Origin: Actinoallomurus bryophytorum
GTDB taxonomy: Bacteria > Actinomycetota > Actinomycetes > Streptosporangiales > Streptosporangiaceae
Assembly: GCF_006716425.1 (NCBI RefSeq)
Contig: NZ_VFOZ01000001.1
Coordinates: forward strand, 4,650,001 to 4,714,000
DNA length: 64,000 nucleotides
Direction: 5' to 3'
Below the pieces are notes generated by a model. It saw nothing but the letters and a program-made list of their open reading frames with translations. It was not told where the DNA came from and did no database searches. Positions 1-8,985 of this stretch are shown here, piece after piece. The stretch's first letter is position 1. Every line of letters begins with the position of its first letter. The position numbers were made by a program, and so were the translations under genes.

Positions 1-1057
1 ATGAGGTCGGGCTTGCCGTCCCCGGTGAGATCGCCGATGCCGGTGAGCTCGGCCATGCCGTTCCAGCCACTCGTGCCGATCTCGATGCGGGTGCCCAGGG
101 TGTTCGTGTCGCCGGGGTAGAGCCACAGCGTCCCGTCGGCCGTCTTGGTGGCGACCAGGTCGGGCTTGCCGTCCCCGGTCAGGTCACCGATGCCGGTGAG
201 GTCGGCCATGCCGTTCCAGCCGCCCGTGCCGATGAGGCGCCGGTCCGCGGCGGCGAACGTCGGGCCGGGGTAGAGCCACAGCTGCCCGCTCGCCCGGTCG
301 GCCGCGACCAGGTCGGCGGTGCCGTCACCGGTCTGGTCGCCGAGACTCGCCAGATCGGCGTCGGTGTGGCCGGTGACCGTGTACATGCCGCTCGCCTGCA
401 TGTCCGCGGCGAGGCTGGTGGCCGCGATGGTGTGCGCGCCGCCCGTGGCCTTCCACGGATCCCAGACGGTGATCGTCCCGGCGGCGCTGTCGTAGCCGTA
501 CGCGATGATCGCGTGGCCGACCTTGCTGCCGCTCATGCCCGCGTTCCAGGGCAGCTTCTCCATCCACACGCCGAGGATGGGAGCCCGCTTCAGCACGCCG
601 ACGTCATAGGAGACCTGCGACATCATGCTCGACGCCGTCGAGGCGTCGGAGAAGCCGTAGCTGTAACCGAGCGGGTCCACGTAGCCGTTGACGACGGGGA
701 GCGCCTGGTTGCCGTACGTCCCGTTCGCCGCGGTGGTGCCCATCGCCGTCGCGAGCGTGTCCTGGCTGACGGAGACCCCGAAGGTGGACAGACTCATCGC
801 CGCCGACGTGGGGACGCAGTTGTAGTTGGTGTCCTGGTACTGGCCGGTCAGCGACAGCTTCCCCGAGGCCGGAGCCGCGGCCGTCGCCGACCTCGCGAGC
901 TTGGGCGCCATGGTGGAAGGGGTCGGGTGGACGACGGCGTCGCCGGGGGTGGTATCGACGCGTCGGCCGCCCGTGCCGTTCCCGTCACTCCAACGGCCGC
1001 CAGGGCGAGTGCGACCGCCGGGGCCACCAACGGCAGGCGCCGGCCGAACGACTTCAT
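1..1057 (-). CDS. secreted C39-like peptidase with FG-GAP/VCBS repeats (partial, frameshifted)
   Basis: The gene runs off the left edge. Reading leftwards from ATG 1057 there is a clear Sec signal peptide ending in TARA-ADA. About 35 residues on, the reading frame changes. The body is open from about position 950 to the window edge. It carries a papain-like peptidase_C39_2 domain, with the presumed catalytic Cys in NYNCVPTSAAMS, the His in VGHAIIAYG and then WDPW. After it come at least two near-identical FG-GAP units (GMADLTGIGDLTGDGKPDL). One extra base in the G5 run at 945-949 would join signal peptide and domain, giving ADASIPPPGDAVV. Without it the body could only start at an internal ATG at 911 and would lack a signal. 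It is probably an extracellular cysteine peptidase or peptidase-like adhesin; the substrate is unknown. Confidence 0.7.
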
Positions 1058-1303
1058 GGATATCTCCTCGCACGGGGGGACGCGGCCACTGATCCGGCTT
1101 TCCAGGAATGGCGGCCACGCGATCGGATATCAGCGGTCCCGGGTCATCCCCGAGCCGCCGGACGGGTTTTCGACGATGCCGTCGGGAAAGCGGTTCCAGG
1201 GAATTCTTTCGCGGCGAGACGTGTCGAGGTACGGCCGAAGAACAGATGCCGGTCGGTTTGATGAGAAAGGCATCGCTCATTCGCTCCCGAACCGGCGAAA
1301 GGG

Positions 1304-2038
1304 ATGCTACTGGAAGATGATCATGAGCTGTCCGGCGGGGGTATTGCACCGGAGGCCGCCAGGGTCTTCTACGGGCGGCTGTTCGGCTGGACGTTCGGCG
1401 AACGGACGACGCCGGGAGAGGCATGGGCGGTCAGGAACGACGGGTTCGTCGCCGCGATCGCCGGCGGCCCGGCCCCGGCGACCTGGACCACCTTCCTTAA
1501 CGTCCCGGACATCGACGCGGCGGCCGCCAGGATCGAGCCGAACGGCGGCAGGCTGCGGACACCGTTGAAGGAGGTCACCGGCGAATGCCGGATGACGTAC
1601 GCCGTGGACCCGACGGGCGCGACCTTCGGACTCTGGCAGGCGGGCGGCCACATCGGCGCCACGGTGGTCCAGGAGGAGGGCGCGTTCATCTGGAGTGAGC
1701 TGATGACCGACGACCATGACGCCGCGCTGCCCTTCTACGAACGCGCCGCCGGCCTCACCACGACGATCGTGGACCTGGACGGGTCCCCGTTCACCGGCCT
1801 GGTCGCGGGAGAGCAGATGATCGGCGGGATCATCCCGCGGCAGCGAGAGGGCGCCGCGAACCGCTGGATCGCCTACTTCTCGGTGGCGAGTGCCGTCGAG
1901 AGCGCGGAGTACGCCAAGACGCTCGGCGCCACCATCGTGCACGGCCCCATCGCCACGCCGGTCGGGCCGATCGCGGCGCTCCTCGATCCGCAGGGCGGGG
2001 CGTTCAGCGTCTGGGAGTTCAGCGGACCCACGACGTAG
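1304..2038 (+). CDS. VOC family protein, two glyoxalase-like domains
   Basis: This encodes two tandem vicinal-oxygen-chelate modules of about 120 residues each, the layout of the glyoxalase/bleomycin-resistance-like two-domain proteins. Each has the ARxFYGxLFGW or ALPFYERAAG helix and the DPxGAxFGLW or DPQGGAFSVWEF ending strand. The usual N-terminal strand with an early Trp is missing from this frame. It appears in the +1 frame at about 1307-1345 (CYWKMIMSCPAG). One more G in the G5 run near 1337-1341 would join it smoothly to the domain, so the annotated start is doubtful. The 3' end overlaps convergent lipB by 20 bases. The metal site and substrate cannot be predicted. Confidence 0.8.
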   Translation: MLLEDDHELSGGGIAPEAARVFYGRLFGWTFGERTTPGEAWAVRNDGFVAAIAGGPAPATWTTFLNVPDIDAAAARIEPNGGRLRTPLKEVTGECRMTYAVDPTGATFGLWQAGGHIGATVVQEEGAFIWSELMTDDHDAALPFYERAAGLTTTIVDLDGSPFTGLVAGEQMIGGIIPRQREGAANRWIAYFSVASAVESAEYAKTLGATIVHGPIATPVGPIAALLDPQGGAFSVWEFSGPTT

Positions 2039-2660
2039 AGCGTTCGATCAGCACCTCGGACAGCACGTCCCGGATCTCCGCGTCCGGCGGCAGCGGGCGT
2101 TCGGCCGCCATGCGGCGCAGCGAGGTCATCGTCACGTCGTGCAGCCCGCAGACGGTGAAGGTGTCGAAGGCGGTCATGTCGGGATCGACGTTCAGGGCGA
2201 AGCCGTGGCTGGTGATCCCGTGCCGGATCCGCATGCCGATGGAGGCGACCTTGTGGTGCTCCGGAGTCCAGACGCCGACCAGGCTGGCGGCCCCCGGCAG
2301 GGTGTCACGCCGGAGCGCCGGAAACCCGAGCCGGCCCAGCGCGTCGACGATGCCGTTCTCCATCCACCGCACGATGTCCACCGGCCCGCCCCTTCCGATG
2401 TCCGCGACCAGGTAGCCGACCAGCTGCCCCGGCCCGTGGTACGTCGCGTAGCCGCCCCGGTCCACCTCGACGGTGCGGATCCCCAGGTCGGCGGGCAGAT
2501 CGGCGGCGGCCGTACGCGACCCGTAGGTGATCACCGGAGGATGGCTCAGCAGGAACAGGCGGTCGCCGGCGAGGCCCTCGCGGCGCTCCTTGACCCACCC
2601 CGCCATCAGCGTGCTCGCCTCGTCGTAGGGGATCTCGCCGAGGTCGACGCGCTCGAGCAT
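2019..2660 (-). CDS. lipB: lipoyl(octanoyl) transferase LipB
   Basis: LipB transfers octanoate from acyl carrier protein to the lipoyl domains of dehydrogenase complexes and of glycine cleavage H protein, the first step of protein lipoylation in the cytoplasm. The 213-residue protein has the family length and signature: RGG at 68-70, YHGPGQL at 74-80, the catalytic Lys at 137 (HHKVASIG) and the catalytic Cys at 171 (TVCGL). SHGFALNV at 151-158 is also typical. It is not next to lipA here. It lies 3 bases downstream of the DUF4132-associated gene on the same strand, so it may be read through from that operon. Confidence 0.95.
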   Translation of the reverse strand: MLERVDLGEIPYDEASTLMAGWVKERREGLAGDRLFLLSHPPVITYGSRTAAADLPADLGIRTVEVDRGGYATYHGPGQLVGYLVADIGRGGPVDIVRWMENGIVDALGRLGFPALRRDTLPGAASLVGVWTPEHHKVASIGMRIRHGITSHGFALNVDPDMTAFDTFTVCGLHDVTMTSLRRMAAERPLPPDAEIRDVLSEVLIERSTSWVR

Positions 2661-2663
2661 GGG

Positions 2664-3056
2664 TCAGCCTCCGACGAGCTGGACGAGCTTGATGAACACC
2701 AGCTCAGTATGGACCTCGAGGTCGACGACCTCCTCAAGGGACTCCACCTGACGGTCGCCGGCCAACACGATGAAGCCGTTGTGGGCGAACGCGCGCTCGG
2801 CGATGTCGGCCTGGCGCTCCCAGTCGAGGCGGCGGGCCTCGCGCAGCCGGTAGCCGTTCGCCTCGGCCTCCGCGTCGTCCGGCCGGACCAGGCCGGTGAA
2901 GTGGCGCGACGGCGCCGCGTTGTGCCGGGCCACCTCCTCGCGTACCCGCAGCCGGACCAGCTCGCGTACGGTCATCCGGTCCGGCAGACCGGTCAGCGTG
3001 GACTCGGCCAGCCGCCCCCCGGTCGCGGTCTCGTCGAGCAGCGCCAGAGTCGCCAT
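2664..3056 (-). CDS. conserved hypothetical protein linked to DUF4132
   Basis: This is a 130-residue, charged, mostly helical protein with no motif I recognise. Its ATG overlaps the stop of the DUF4132 gene in a TGATG junction, so it is almost certainly translationally coupled and made in stoichiometry with it. Longer in-frame starts exist upstream but would run through the DUF4132 gene in another frame. The C-terminal part (ERAFAHNGFIVLAGDRQVES) is compact and looks folded. A partner or accessory role for the DUF4132 protein is inference from coupling only. Confidence 0.75.
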   Translation of the reverse strand: MATLALLDETATGGRLAESTLTGLPDRMTVRELVRLRVREEVARHNAAPSRHFTGLVRPDDAEAEANGYRLREARRLDWERQADIAERAFAHNGFIVLAGDRQVESLEEVVDLEVHTELVFIKLVQLVGG

Positions 3057-4906
3057 CAGGATCCTCGCTTGATCTGCCGCAGGATGGTCTGGTCGTCGAT
3101 CGCGGCGTCGTCGGCGAGCAGGAACGCCTTGCTGATGATCAGCGCCAGCCGTTCGTCCTCGAACGGCAGGAAGACCCGGTCGGTGCCGGACGGCGACCGC
3201 ACGATGCACAGGTACGCGTCGTCCGGCTCCATGAGGATGTTGGCCGACCCGAGATGGATCTTGTAGGTGCGCAGCGAGCCGTGGACGCGCAGGAACCGGT
3301 CGGTCAGTTCCGTACGGTCGGCGAGCCTGGTGCGCGGCAGCAGCCGGGCCAGCGCGTCGCGGCGTACGTCCGCCGTCGCGCTGAGCTCGCCGAAGCTCTC
3401 GCGCTGCCAGTAGGCCTGGTAGCGGTCCGCCCCCCGGTCGGACCACTCGGGGTCGGCGGCGATCGAGGTGACCCCCACGAACAGGTCGACGTCGCGCATG
3501 GCCTCGCTGAACACGGCCGGCGGCACCTCGGCCAGCGGCACCTCGCCCCAGGTGCCGCCGGTGCGGCACTCGAACCGCACCTGGTCCGTCGAGGCCAGGT
3601 CCAGCCCCTGCTCGGCGTAGGAGTGGAAGAACCGGGCGCGCCACCGCCGCCCGGCCAGCTCACGGGTCGCGCCGGCCTCGTCGCCGCCGTCCCAGGGCCC
3701 GAGCATCGTCGTCGTCCAGCCGCGGGCCTTGAACAGCGCGTACAGGCGCTGGTAACGGAGAAGGTGCGCGGCGAACCGGTTGGAGTAGTCGCGCGTCTCC
3801 AGCTCGGCCGGGGTGAGCAGGTAGATCTCCCGGAACGCCTGCTTGAACGGCTGGCGGATCCCGCGCTCGGTCAGCAGGTCCCGCCAGGCGCGGATCTCCT
3901 CGATCGACGCGCGCACGGGATGCCAGAGCCGTACCTCACCCACGGCATCGAGTGGCCGCCCGGCGGAGTCGATCCGCTCGCCGCCGATGGGCAGCATGGC
4001 CCGCCATTCGCCGGGAGCGACCTCCACCTCCCAGATGAGACGCTCGGCGAGCGGCCGCCCGAGCGGATGCCCGGCGAACGCACACCACTGCTCGTAGGGC
4101 TGCGGAGCCGAGGCGACGAGCCCGCCCTCCAGTGCCCGGGTGGCCGTGGCGACGTGGGCACGGGCCTTCTTGACCAGGTCGCGCAGCACCTCGAGCTCGT
4201 CCGGATGCTCGCGCCTGACCGCCGCTGGAACACCGCGCAGCTCCGCGCCGCCGGACCGCCGCCACGTGAGGCTCACCTCGCCGGCGACGGTGACCGTCCC
4301 CTCGTACGCGCCCGCCGTCACCCGGAACGCCCCGTCGGCTCCGAAACCGAGGTCGGGCAGCCGGAACGCGGCCTCCGGCCGGTCCGCGAGCGCGGCGTCG
4401 ATCCTCTTCAGGTTGCGATCGAGCTGGACGGGCACACCGCGGTGCCGGACGATCTTGCGGACCTCGCGCAGCGCGGACGCCGCCTCGGGCGTCGGGAACT
4501 CCTGTGCCGAACGGGCCACCTCGAACAGCAGCGCCTGCGACGGAAGGGTCTTCGCCGCGGTGGGCGCGACCGCGATCGTGGGCAGCAGCCGTCCGAGCAG
4601 CTCGGGCAGCCAGGGCTCGTCGCGCAGCAGCGCCACGCGCACCGCGCGGCCGAGCACGCCGACCTCGTCCCCGGTGAACGCCTTGTCCGCCGCGTACGGC
4701 AGCTCGCCCGACTGGACCGCGGCGCCCCGCGCGGCGGCCGCGTCGAGCGCCTGTCGCGCGAACACGGCGTACTCCGAGGCCGCCAGCGTCTCCCAGTCGT
4801 CCGGTCCGGGCCTGGCGTAGTAGTCGTTCGCGGCGATCACCGTCAGTGCCCTGCGAGCGGCGGGCCCTAATGTCACGGAGTCATCGGTGATGGGCATGCG
4901 AGGCAT
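3056..4906 (-). CDS. DUF4132 domain-containing protein
   Basis: The 616-residue protein matches the DUF4132 family (E. coli MolR-like proteins), in which molecular function is not firmly established. Seen here are a helical N-terminal half, a WEVEVAPGEWRAML beta region, the central YLLTPAELETRDYSNRFA segment and a C-terminal module with KIHLGSANILMEPDDAYLCIV and IISKAFLLADD, the DUF7737-like ending common in this family. There is no signal peptide or membrane segment, so it is cytoplasmic. It heads an operon with a coupled 130-residue protein (TGATG overlap) and then lipB. A link to metal or stress biology is sometimes suggested for relatives, but nothing in this sequence proves it. Confidence 0.85.
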   Translation of the reverse strand: MPRMPITDDSVTLGPAARRALTVIAANDYYARPGPDDWETLAASEYAVFARQALDAAAARGAAVQSGELPYAADKAFTGDEVGVLGRAVRVALLRDEPWLPELLGRLLPTIAVAPTAAKTLPSQALLFEVARSAQEFPTPEAASALREVRKIVRHRGVPVQLDRNLKRIDAALADRPEAAFRLPDLGFGADGAFRVTAGAYEGTVTVAGEVSLTWRRSGGAELRGVPAAVRREHPDELEVLRDLVKKARAHVATATRALEGGLVASAPQPYEQWCAFAGHPLGRPLAERLIWEVEVAPGEWRAMLPIGGERIDSAGRPLDAVGEVRLWHPVRASIEEIRAWRDLLTERGIRQPFKQAFREIYLLTPAELETRDYSNRFAAHLLRYQRLYALFKARGWTTTMLGPWDGGDEAGATRELAGRRWRARFFHSYAEQGLDLASTDQVRFECRTGGTWGEVPLAEVPPAVFSEAMRDVDLFVGVTSIAADPEWSDRGADRYQAYWQRESFGELSATADVRRDALARLLPRTRLADRTELTDRFLRVHGSLRTYKIHLGSANILMEPDDAYLCIVRSPSGTDRVFLPFEDERLALIISKAFLLADDAAIDDQTILRQIKRGS

Positions 4907-4951
4907 GGTGGCAAACGGCGCCGACAGAATCGGCCGGTGGCCGCCATGACG

Positions 4952-5941
4952 TCAGCGGGCGTACGCGGCGGCGAGCGCGTGGAAGACCTCTTTCGGCTTC
5001 TGGCTCACGCCGTCCTCGCCGACCTTCACGACGCCGTACGAGCCGAGATCGAGGTCGTGTTCCGGGTCCGCCCGGTGCGGCAGACCGTACCCCGCGAAGG
5101 TGAACCAGAAGGCGCCGTCCACTCCCTCCTGTTCGAAGATCTCCAGGAGTTCCCGCAGGTACGTGACCTGTTCGGACTCGTCGCGTACGTAGGCGCCGTC
5201 GATACGGAGCGGCTCGGCGTCGCGGTCGACGATCATCCAGCCCGTACCCCCGCGGCCGGCCGCGCCACGGTAGGTACAGCATCCGAACTCCGTCACCACG
5301 ACCGGCTTGCCCGACGTGACCCGGCGGCGCAGCTCGCCGGCGAAACCTCCGGCGTTCGACTCGTCGCGGTAGGCGTCGACGGCGACGATGTCGAACGGCG
5401 TCCAGTCGACGTCCTCCCAGGTCCCCGACGCGTAGGTGACCTGCCCGCCGAACCGCCCTCGTACGGCGGCCGCCGCCTCGGCCAGGAACTCGTTGACCTT
5501 CGCGGTCAGCGTGCCGAACGCGGCGCGGACCGCCGGGTCGCCCGACATGACGCCCTCCAGGCGGCCGAAGATGTCCTCACCCGGCAGGAACCCGGCCGCG
5601 AACAGGCTGAGTTCGCAGCCGGTCACGAACACGACCTCCGCGCCCCCGCGGCGGATCTCCTCCGCGTGGTCCGCGCAGTCCTCGAAGAAGGGCAGCATCT
5701 CCCCGGGCGTCAGGTCGGAGGGGAACGGGGCGAACCAGACCTCCAGCCCGGCCTCGGCCGCACACCGCCCGGCGACCGCCAGCCGCTCCGCGTCGCCTCC
5801 GGTGATCCGTACGGCCGTGCAGTGCAACTCGTCGGCGATGACGGCCATCTCGCGACCCGCGGTCTCGCGGTCGAACCGCTCGCGCGAGAGCCTGCCGCCG
5901 GGGAAGAACCCGGTGTCGTAGTTGATGCCCCTGCGACGCAT
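4952..5941 (-). CDS. TIM-barrel glycosidase-like protein
   Basis: This 329-residue cytoplasmic protein begins MRRRGINYDTGFFPGG and resembles actinobacterial proteins often labelled abortive infection protein, although they look like glycoside-hydrolase TIM barrels. Features include KPVVVTEFGCCTYRG, where the Glu sits at a typical barrel strand end, VTGCELS earlier, and FWFTFAGYGLPHR late. ATG 5941 is preferred over an upstream TTG because AGAAGG lies just before it and family members start at the MRRR segment. It stands alone, divergent from the small membrane gene. The phage-defence label is historical; I see no toxin motif. Hydrolase activity is inference. Confidence 0.75.
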   Translation of the reverse strand: MRRRGINYDTGFFPGGRLSRERFDRETAGREMAVIADELHCTAVRITGGDAERLAVAGRCAAEAGLEVWFAPFPSDLTPGEMLPFFEDCADHAEEIRRGGAEVVFVTGCELSLFAAGFLPGEDIFGRLEGVMSGDPAVRAAFGTLTAKVNEFLAEAAAAVRGRFGGQVTYASGTWEDVDWTPFDIVAVDAYRDESNAGGFAGELRRRVTSGKPVVVTEFGCCTYRGAAGRGGTGWMIVDRDAEPLRIDGAYVRDESEQVTYLRELLEIFEQEGVDGAFWFTFAGYGLPHRADPEHDLDLGSYGVVKVGEDGVSQKPKEVFHALAAAYAR

Positions 5942-6172
5942 GATGCCTTCTTTCTGTCCGGTCAACGCCTGTGACCAGCATGGACGCCATCAAGGCCTGG
6001 CCGGCAGAGCGATCTGTCCATGATCAGGCGGTACAACTGTCCTAATTCGCAAAAATTTGGGTATCAAGGCGGCGTCGAAGACCAACAACCGTTGATCATT
6101 GGTTAAATCCGGCGCGCGCCACACCCGGCGTCGGTGGCCGCGGACCAGCGGACATAGTCCTTGGAGGTAGCA

Positions 6173-6370
6173 ATGAAGATCACCACTGCCGTGATCCTCT
6201 TGTGGCTCATCATCGGCGCCATCGCCGCGGGTCAGCGTCATTACTACAGTCACGGCCCGAACAACTGCTCGCAGGCGGGCACGCTCATCGTGACCATCAT
6301 CGCCGGACCCCTCAACTACACCGGCGTGAACCCGAAGATCTCCTGCAAGGCGCCTGAGCCGAGCAAGTAA
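6173..6370 (+). CDS. small single-pass membrane or secreted protein
   Basis: The 65-residue protein starts at ATG 6173, preceded by GGAGG at a good distance. An ATG 12 bases upstream is less well placed. Residues 5-20 are a hydrophobic helix (VILLWLIIGAIAAG). After it come a short polar stretch with one Cys and a second apolar stretch (LIVTIIAGPLNYTGVNP). Proteins with the GPLNYxGVNP ending recur in actinomycetes as small conserved membrane proteins of unknown function. It is a single gene between two divergently placed neighbours. Confidence 0.7.
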   Translation: MKITTAVILLWLIIGAIAAGQRHYYSHGPNNCSQAGTLIVTIIAGPLNYTGVNPKISCKAPEPSK

Positions 6371-6472
6371 GGGGATGTTCGGACTCGCACGTGACGGGTA
6401 TACGAACGCTCCGACTCCGGCGAGGGCGGCAACCACGCTCGGTCGCCCTCGCCCGGTCGGGCCCCGGGTGCG

Positions 6473-8377
6473 TCAGCGGGTCAGATCCCACAGCCGGACG
6501 GAGCGGTCTTCGGCACCTGTGGCCAGCGTCTTTCCGTCCGGGCTGAACTCCACCGAGTCGACCTGGCCCGTGTGGCCCTCCAGGACGGCGATCCTCGTGT
6601 TGGTGACGACGCTGTAGACCATGACCTTGTGGTCCTTGCCGCCACTCGCGACCGTACGGCCGTCCGGGCTGATGGCGACCGAGTCGACCAGTCCCTTGTG
6701 GCCGGTGAACACCCCCGAGCCGAGCCGGGTCTCGACGTTCCACAGCAGGACCCGCCCGTCCTCCCCGGTGCTGGCCAGTGTCCTGCCGTCCCGGCTGAAC
6801 GCGACGGAGTGCACCGCCTGGGCGTGGCCGGTCAGCACCGCGTGCTGTGTCCAGGACCGGGTGTTCCACAGCCGTACGGTCTTGTCCCACGACCCGCTCG
6901 CCAGCGATGACCCGTCCGGGCTGAACCGCACGCTCGTCACGGCGTCGCGATGGTCGCGCAGCACATGGATCGTCCGGCGCGAACGTACGTCCCAGATGCG
7001 TATGGTGTGGTCCTTCGAGCCGCTCGCGAGCAGCGACCCGTCCGGGCTGAAGTCGGCCGTCCAGACCTCCGACCGGTGCCCGGTCAGCGACGCGACCTGG
7101 GTGTTCGTGGCGAGGTTCCACAGGCGCACGGTGTCGTCGTCGCCCGCGGTGGCCAGCAGCCTGCCGTCGGGGCTGAACCGGACCTCCTCGATGGGCGCCT
7201 GGTGGCCGGGTAACTGCGCGAGCTGGACCCGCCGCCGTACGTCCCACAGCTCGATCGTGCCGTCCGAGCCCGCGCACGCGAGTGTCTTTCCGTCCGGGCT
7301 GAACTCCACCGAGAAGATGTTGGTGGCCGACTTCAGGCGTACCGACGGAAAGTGGATCCCGATGTGCACGACCGGGGCGCTGGAGGAGACCGTACGGGGA
7401 CGCGCCGCGGGGTCGGAGCGCCGGGGGAGCCAGACCGCCGCCGCGCCGGTCAGCATGATCGCGACGGCGAGCACGGCCGTGAGGGCACGCACACGGCGGC
7501 GCGGCCGTGGGGGGAGGGGCGCAGGGGGACTGGGCGGCTCGATCTGTACGATCTCGCGGTCGCCGCTCGCGATGCGTGCGAGGTGGCCGGCGAGGTCGTC
7601 GGCGGACAGCCGCATGCCCGGCTCCTTGGCCAGCAGACCGGCGATCACCGGGATGAGCGGCCCCGCACGCCGGGGCGCGGGCGGGTCGGCGGTGAGCATG
7701 GAGACCAGAATCGTGGCGACCGTCTCCCCGTCGAACGGAGGCTGGCCCTCCACCGCGGCGTACATCGTCGCGCCGAGCGACCACAGGTCCGAGGCCGGCG
7801 TCGCGTAGTGGCCACGCGCCTGCTCCGGCGCCATGAACGACGGCGTCCCCAGCATCGCGCCCGTCTGGGTGAGCACGGTGCCGCCGTCGAGTGCCGCGAT
7901 GCCAAAATCCGTCAGCACCGCACGCTCGCCGTCGAGCATCACGTTGGCCGGCTTCACATCCCGGTGGACGACGCCGGCCGCGTGGGCGACGCGTAACCCG
8001 GCGAGGAGCTGACCGCCGATCCGCGCCACCTGCCGCGGCGGCAGCGGGCCGTCCGCCTTGACGATCTTGGCGAGAGTGCGGCCGCGTACGAGCTCCATCA
8101 CGATCCACGGCCGCTCGTCCTGGTGGACGACCTCGTGCACGGTGACGATCGCGGGATGGCTCAGCCGGGCGGCGGCGCGTGCCTCCCGCAGGGTACGGGC
8201 GGTGAGGGAGGCGACCTGCTCGTCGTCGAGGCCGGCCGGGAACCGGATCTCCTTGATCGCCACGTCACGGCCGAGCGACTCGTCGTGGGCCCGCCAGACG
8301 ACTCCGATGGCTCCCTCGCCGAGAACCTCGATCAGGACGTACTTTCCGCCGAGGAACTCACCCTTCCCCATCGTCAC
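6473..8377 (-). CDS. serine/threonine protein kinase with C-terminal WD40 propeller
   Basis: The 634-residue protein joins an N-terminal Hanks-type kinase to a seven-bladed WD40 propeller. The kinase has a Gly-rich loop (LGEGAIGVVW, about 19-28), VAIKEI with the ATP-binding Lys, HRDVKPANVML with the catalytic Asp, a DFG-type LTDFG and the GTPSFMAPEQ activation segment. A Pro-rich linker leads to one membrane helix at about 295-315. The propeller that follows has seven repeats ending LWDV, LWNL, IWDV, LWNT, LWNV, VYSV and LWDL. It should be a type I membrane kinase with the propeller outside the membrane as sensor or scaffold. The substrate is unknown and no phosphatase is adjacent. Confidence 0.95.
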   Translation of the reverse strand: MTMGKGEFLGGKYVLIEVLGEGAIGVVWRAHDESLGRDVAIKEIRFPAGLDDEQVASLTARTLREARAAARLSHPAIVTVHEVVHQDERPWIVMELVRGRTLAKIVKADGPLPPRQVARIGGQLLAGLRVAHAAGVVHRDVKPANVMLDGERAVLTDFGIAALDGGTVLTQTGAMLGTPSFMAPEQARGHYATPASDLWSLGATMYAAVEGQPPFDGETVATILVSMLTADPPAPRRAGPLIPVIAGLLAKEPGMRLSADDLAGHLARIASGDREIVQIEPPSPPAPLPPRPRRRVRALTAVLAVAIMLTGAAAVWLPRRSDPAARPRTVSSSAPVVHIGIHFPSVRLKSATNIFSVEFSPDGKTLACAGSDGTIELWDVRRRVQLAQLPGHQAPIEEVRFSPDGRLLATAGDDDTVRLWNLATNTQVASLTGHRSEVWTADFSPDGSLLASGSKDHTIRIWDVRSRRTIHVLRDHRDAVTSVRFSPDGSSLASGSWDKTVRLWNTRSWTQHAVLTGHAQAVHSVAFSRDGRTLASTGEDGRVLLWNVETRLGSGVFTGHKGLVDSVAISPDGRTVASGGKDHKVMVYSVVTNTRIAVLEGHTGQVDSVEFSPDGKTLATGAEDRSVRLWDLTR

Positions 8378-8448
8378 GGTACGAGCCTAACCGTAAGCGG
8401 AGCGTGCATCACGGAATCGTCCGACATGCACCCCGCCTCGCCGGGGGT

Positions 8449-8937
8449 CTACAGCTCGTGGCGCCAGTCGTTGCAGCGCATGAAGCTGCCCTTGGGGAAT
8501 TCGAAGTCATGCTCCCCGGCGAACGTGAAGCCCGCCTTGTGGCAGATCGCGTTGGACGCGGGATTGTCGACCGAGGGGTACGCGTGCAGCCACCGGTGTC
8601 TCCCCGCGGCGGAGGCGCGGTCGATGATCGCCTTGGCGGCCGCGGTCGCCACGCCCTTGCCCTGGAACTCCGGCAGGACGTTCCACCCGGTCTCGTACAC
8701 CGTCTCGTCCTGCCACTCGCGCTCCCAGTAGCCGACGCTGCCGGCCGTCGCGCCGTCCAGGACGACGGTGAACATGCCCCCGGCGCCCGTCTCCATCTCG
8801 AGGTAGCGCGCGTGCCGTTTGAGCACCTGCTCCTCGGTCTCCGGACCGCCCAGGTGGGCCCAGATCTCGGGTGTGTTGAGCCGCTGGAGCAGGACAAGGT
8901 CCTTGTCGGCCCACGGCTCGAGCTGTATCGGTGACAT
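8449..8937 (-). CDS. GNAT family N-acetyltransferase
   Basis: The 162-residue protein has the GNAT fold signatures: the acetyl-CoA loop at VLPEFQGKGVATAAAKAII (motif A, Q/R-x-x-G-x-G/A) and the late NPASNAICHKAGFTFAGEHDFEF strand-helix. This resembles RimJ/RimL-like acetyltransferases. The start at ATG 8937 is chosen because the 13 residues encoded upstream do not fit the family. The substrate is unknown. It lies between the kinase and the MerR-GNAT gene on the same strand, with about 50 bases to the latter, and may be co-transcribed with it. Confidence 0.85.
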   Translation of the reverse strand: MSPIQLEPWADKDLVLLQRLNTPEIWAHLGGPETEEQVLKRHARYLEMETGAGGMFTVVLDGATAGSVGYWEREWQDETVYETGWNVLPEFQGKGVATAAAKAIIDRASAAGRHRWLHAYPSVDNPASNAICHKAGFTFAGEHDFEFPKGSFMRCNDWRHEL

Positions 8938-8985
8938 GGCTCCCCTTCGAGTCCGTGCCAGTCTGCCCGGGCTCACCGACAGAAA

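Noticed and set aside
366-1568. Long plus-strand frame opposite the C39 peptidase
   Set aside because: Arg/Gly-rich composition without motifs; it is the complement of the FG-GAP peptidase coding strand.
4952-5941. Abortive infection defence gene
   Set aside because: Similar proteins carry that label, but the sequence looks like a TIM-barrel hydrolase and there is no defence neighbour.
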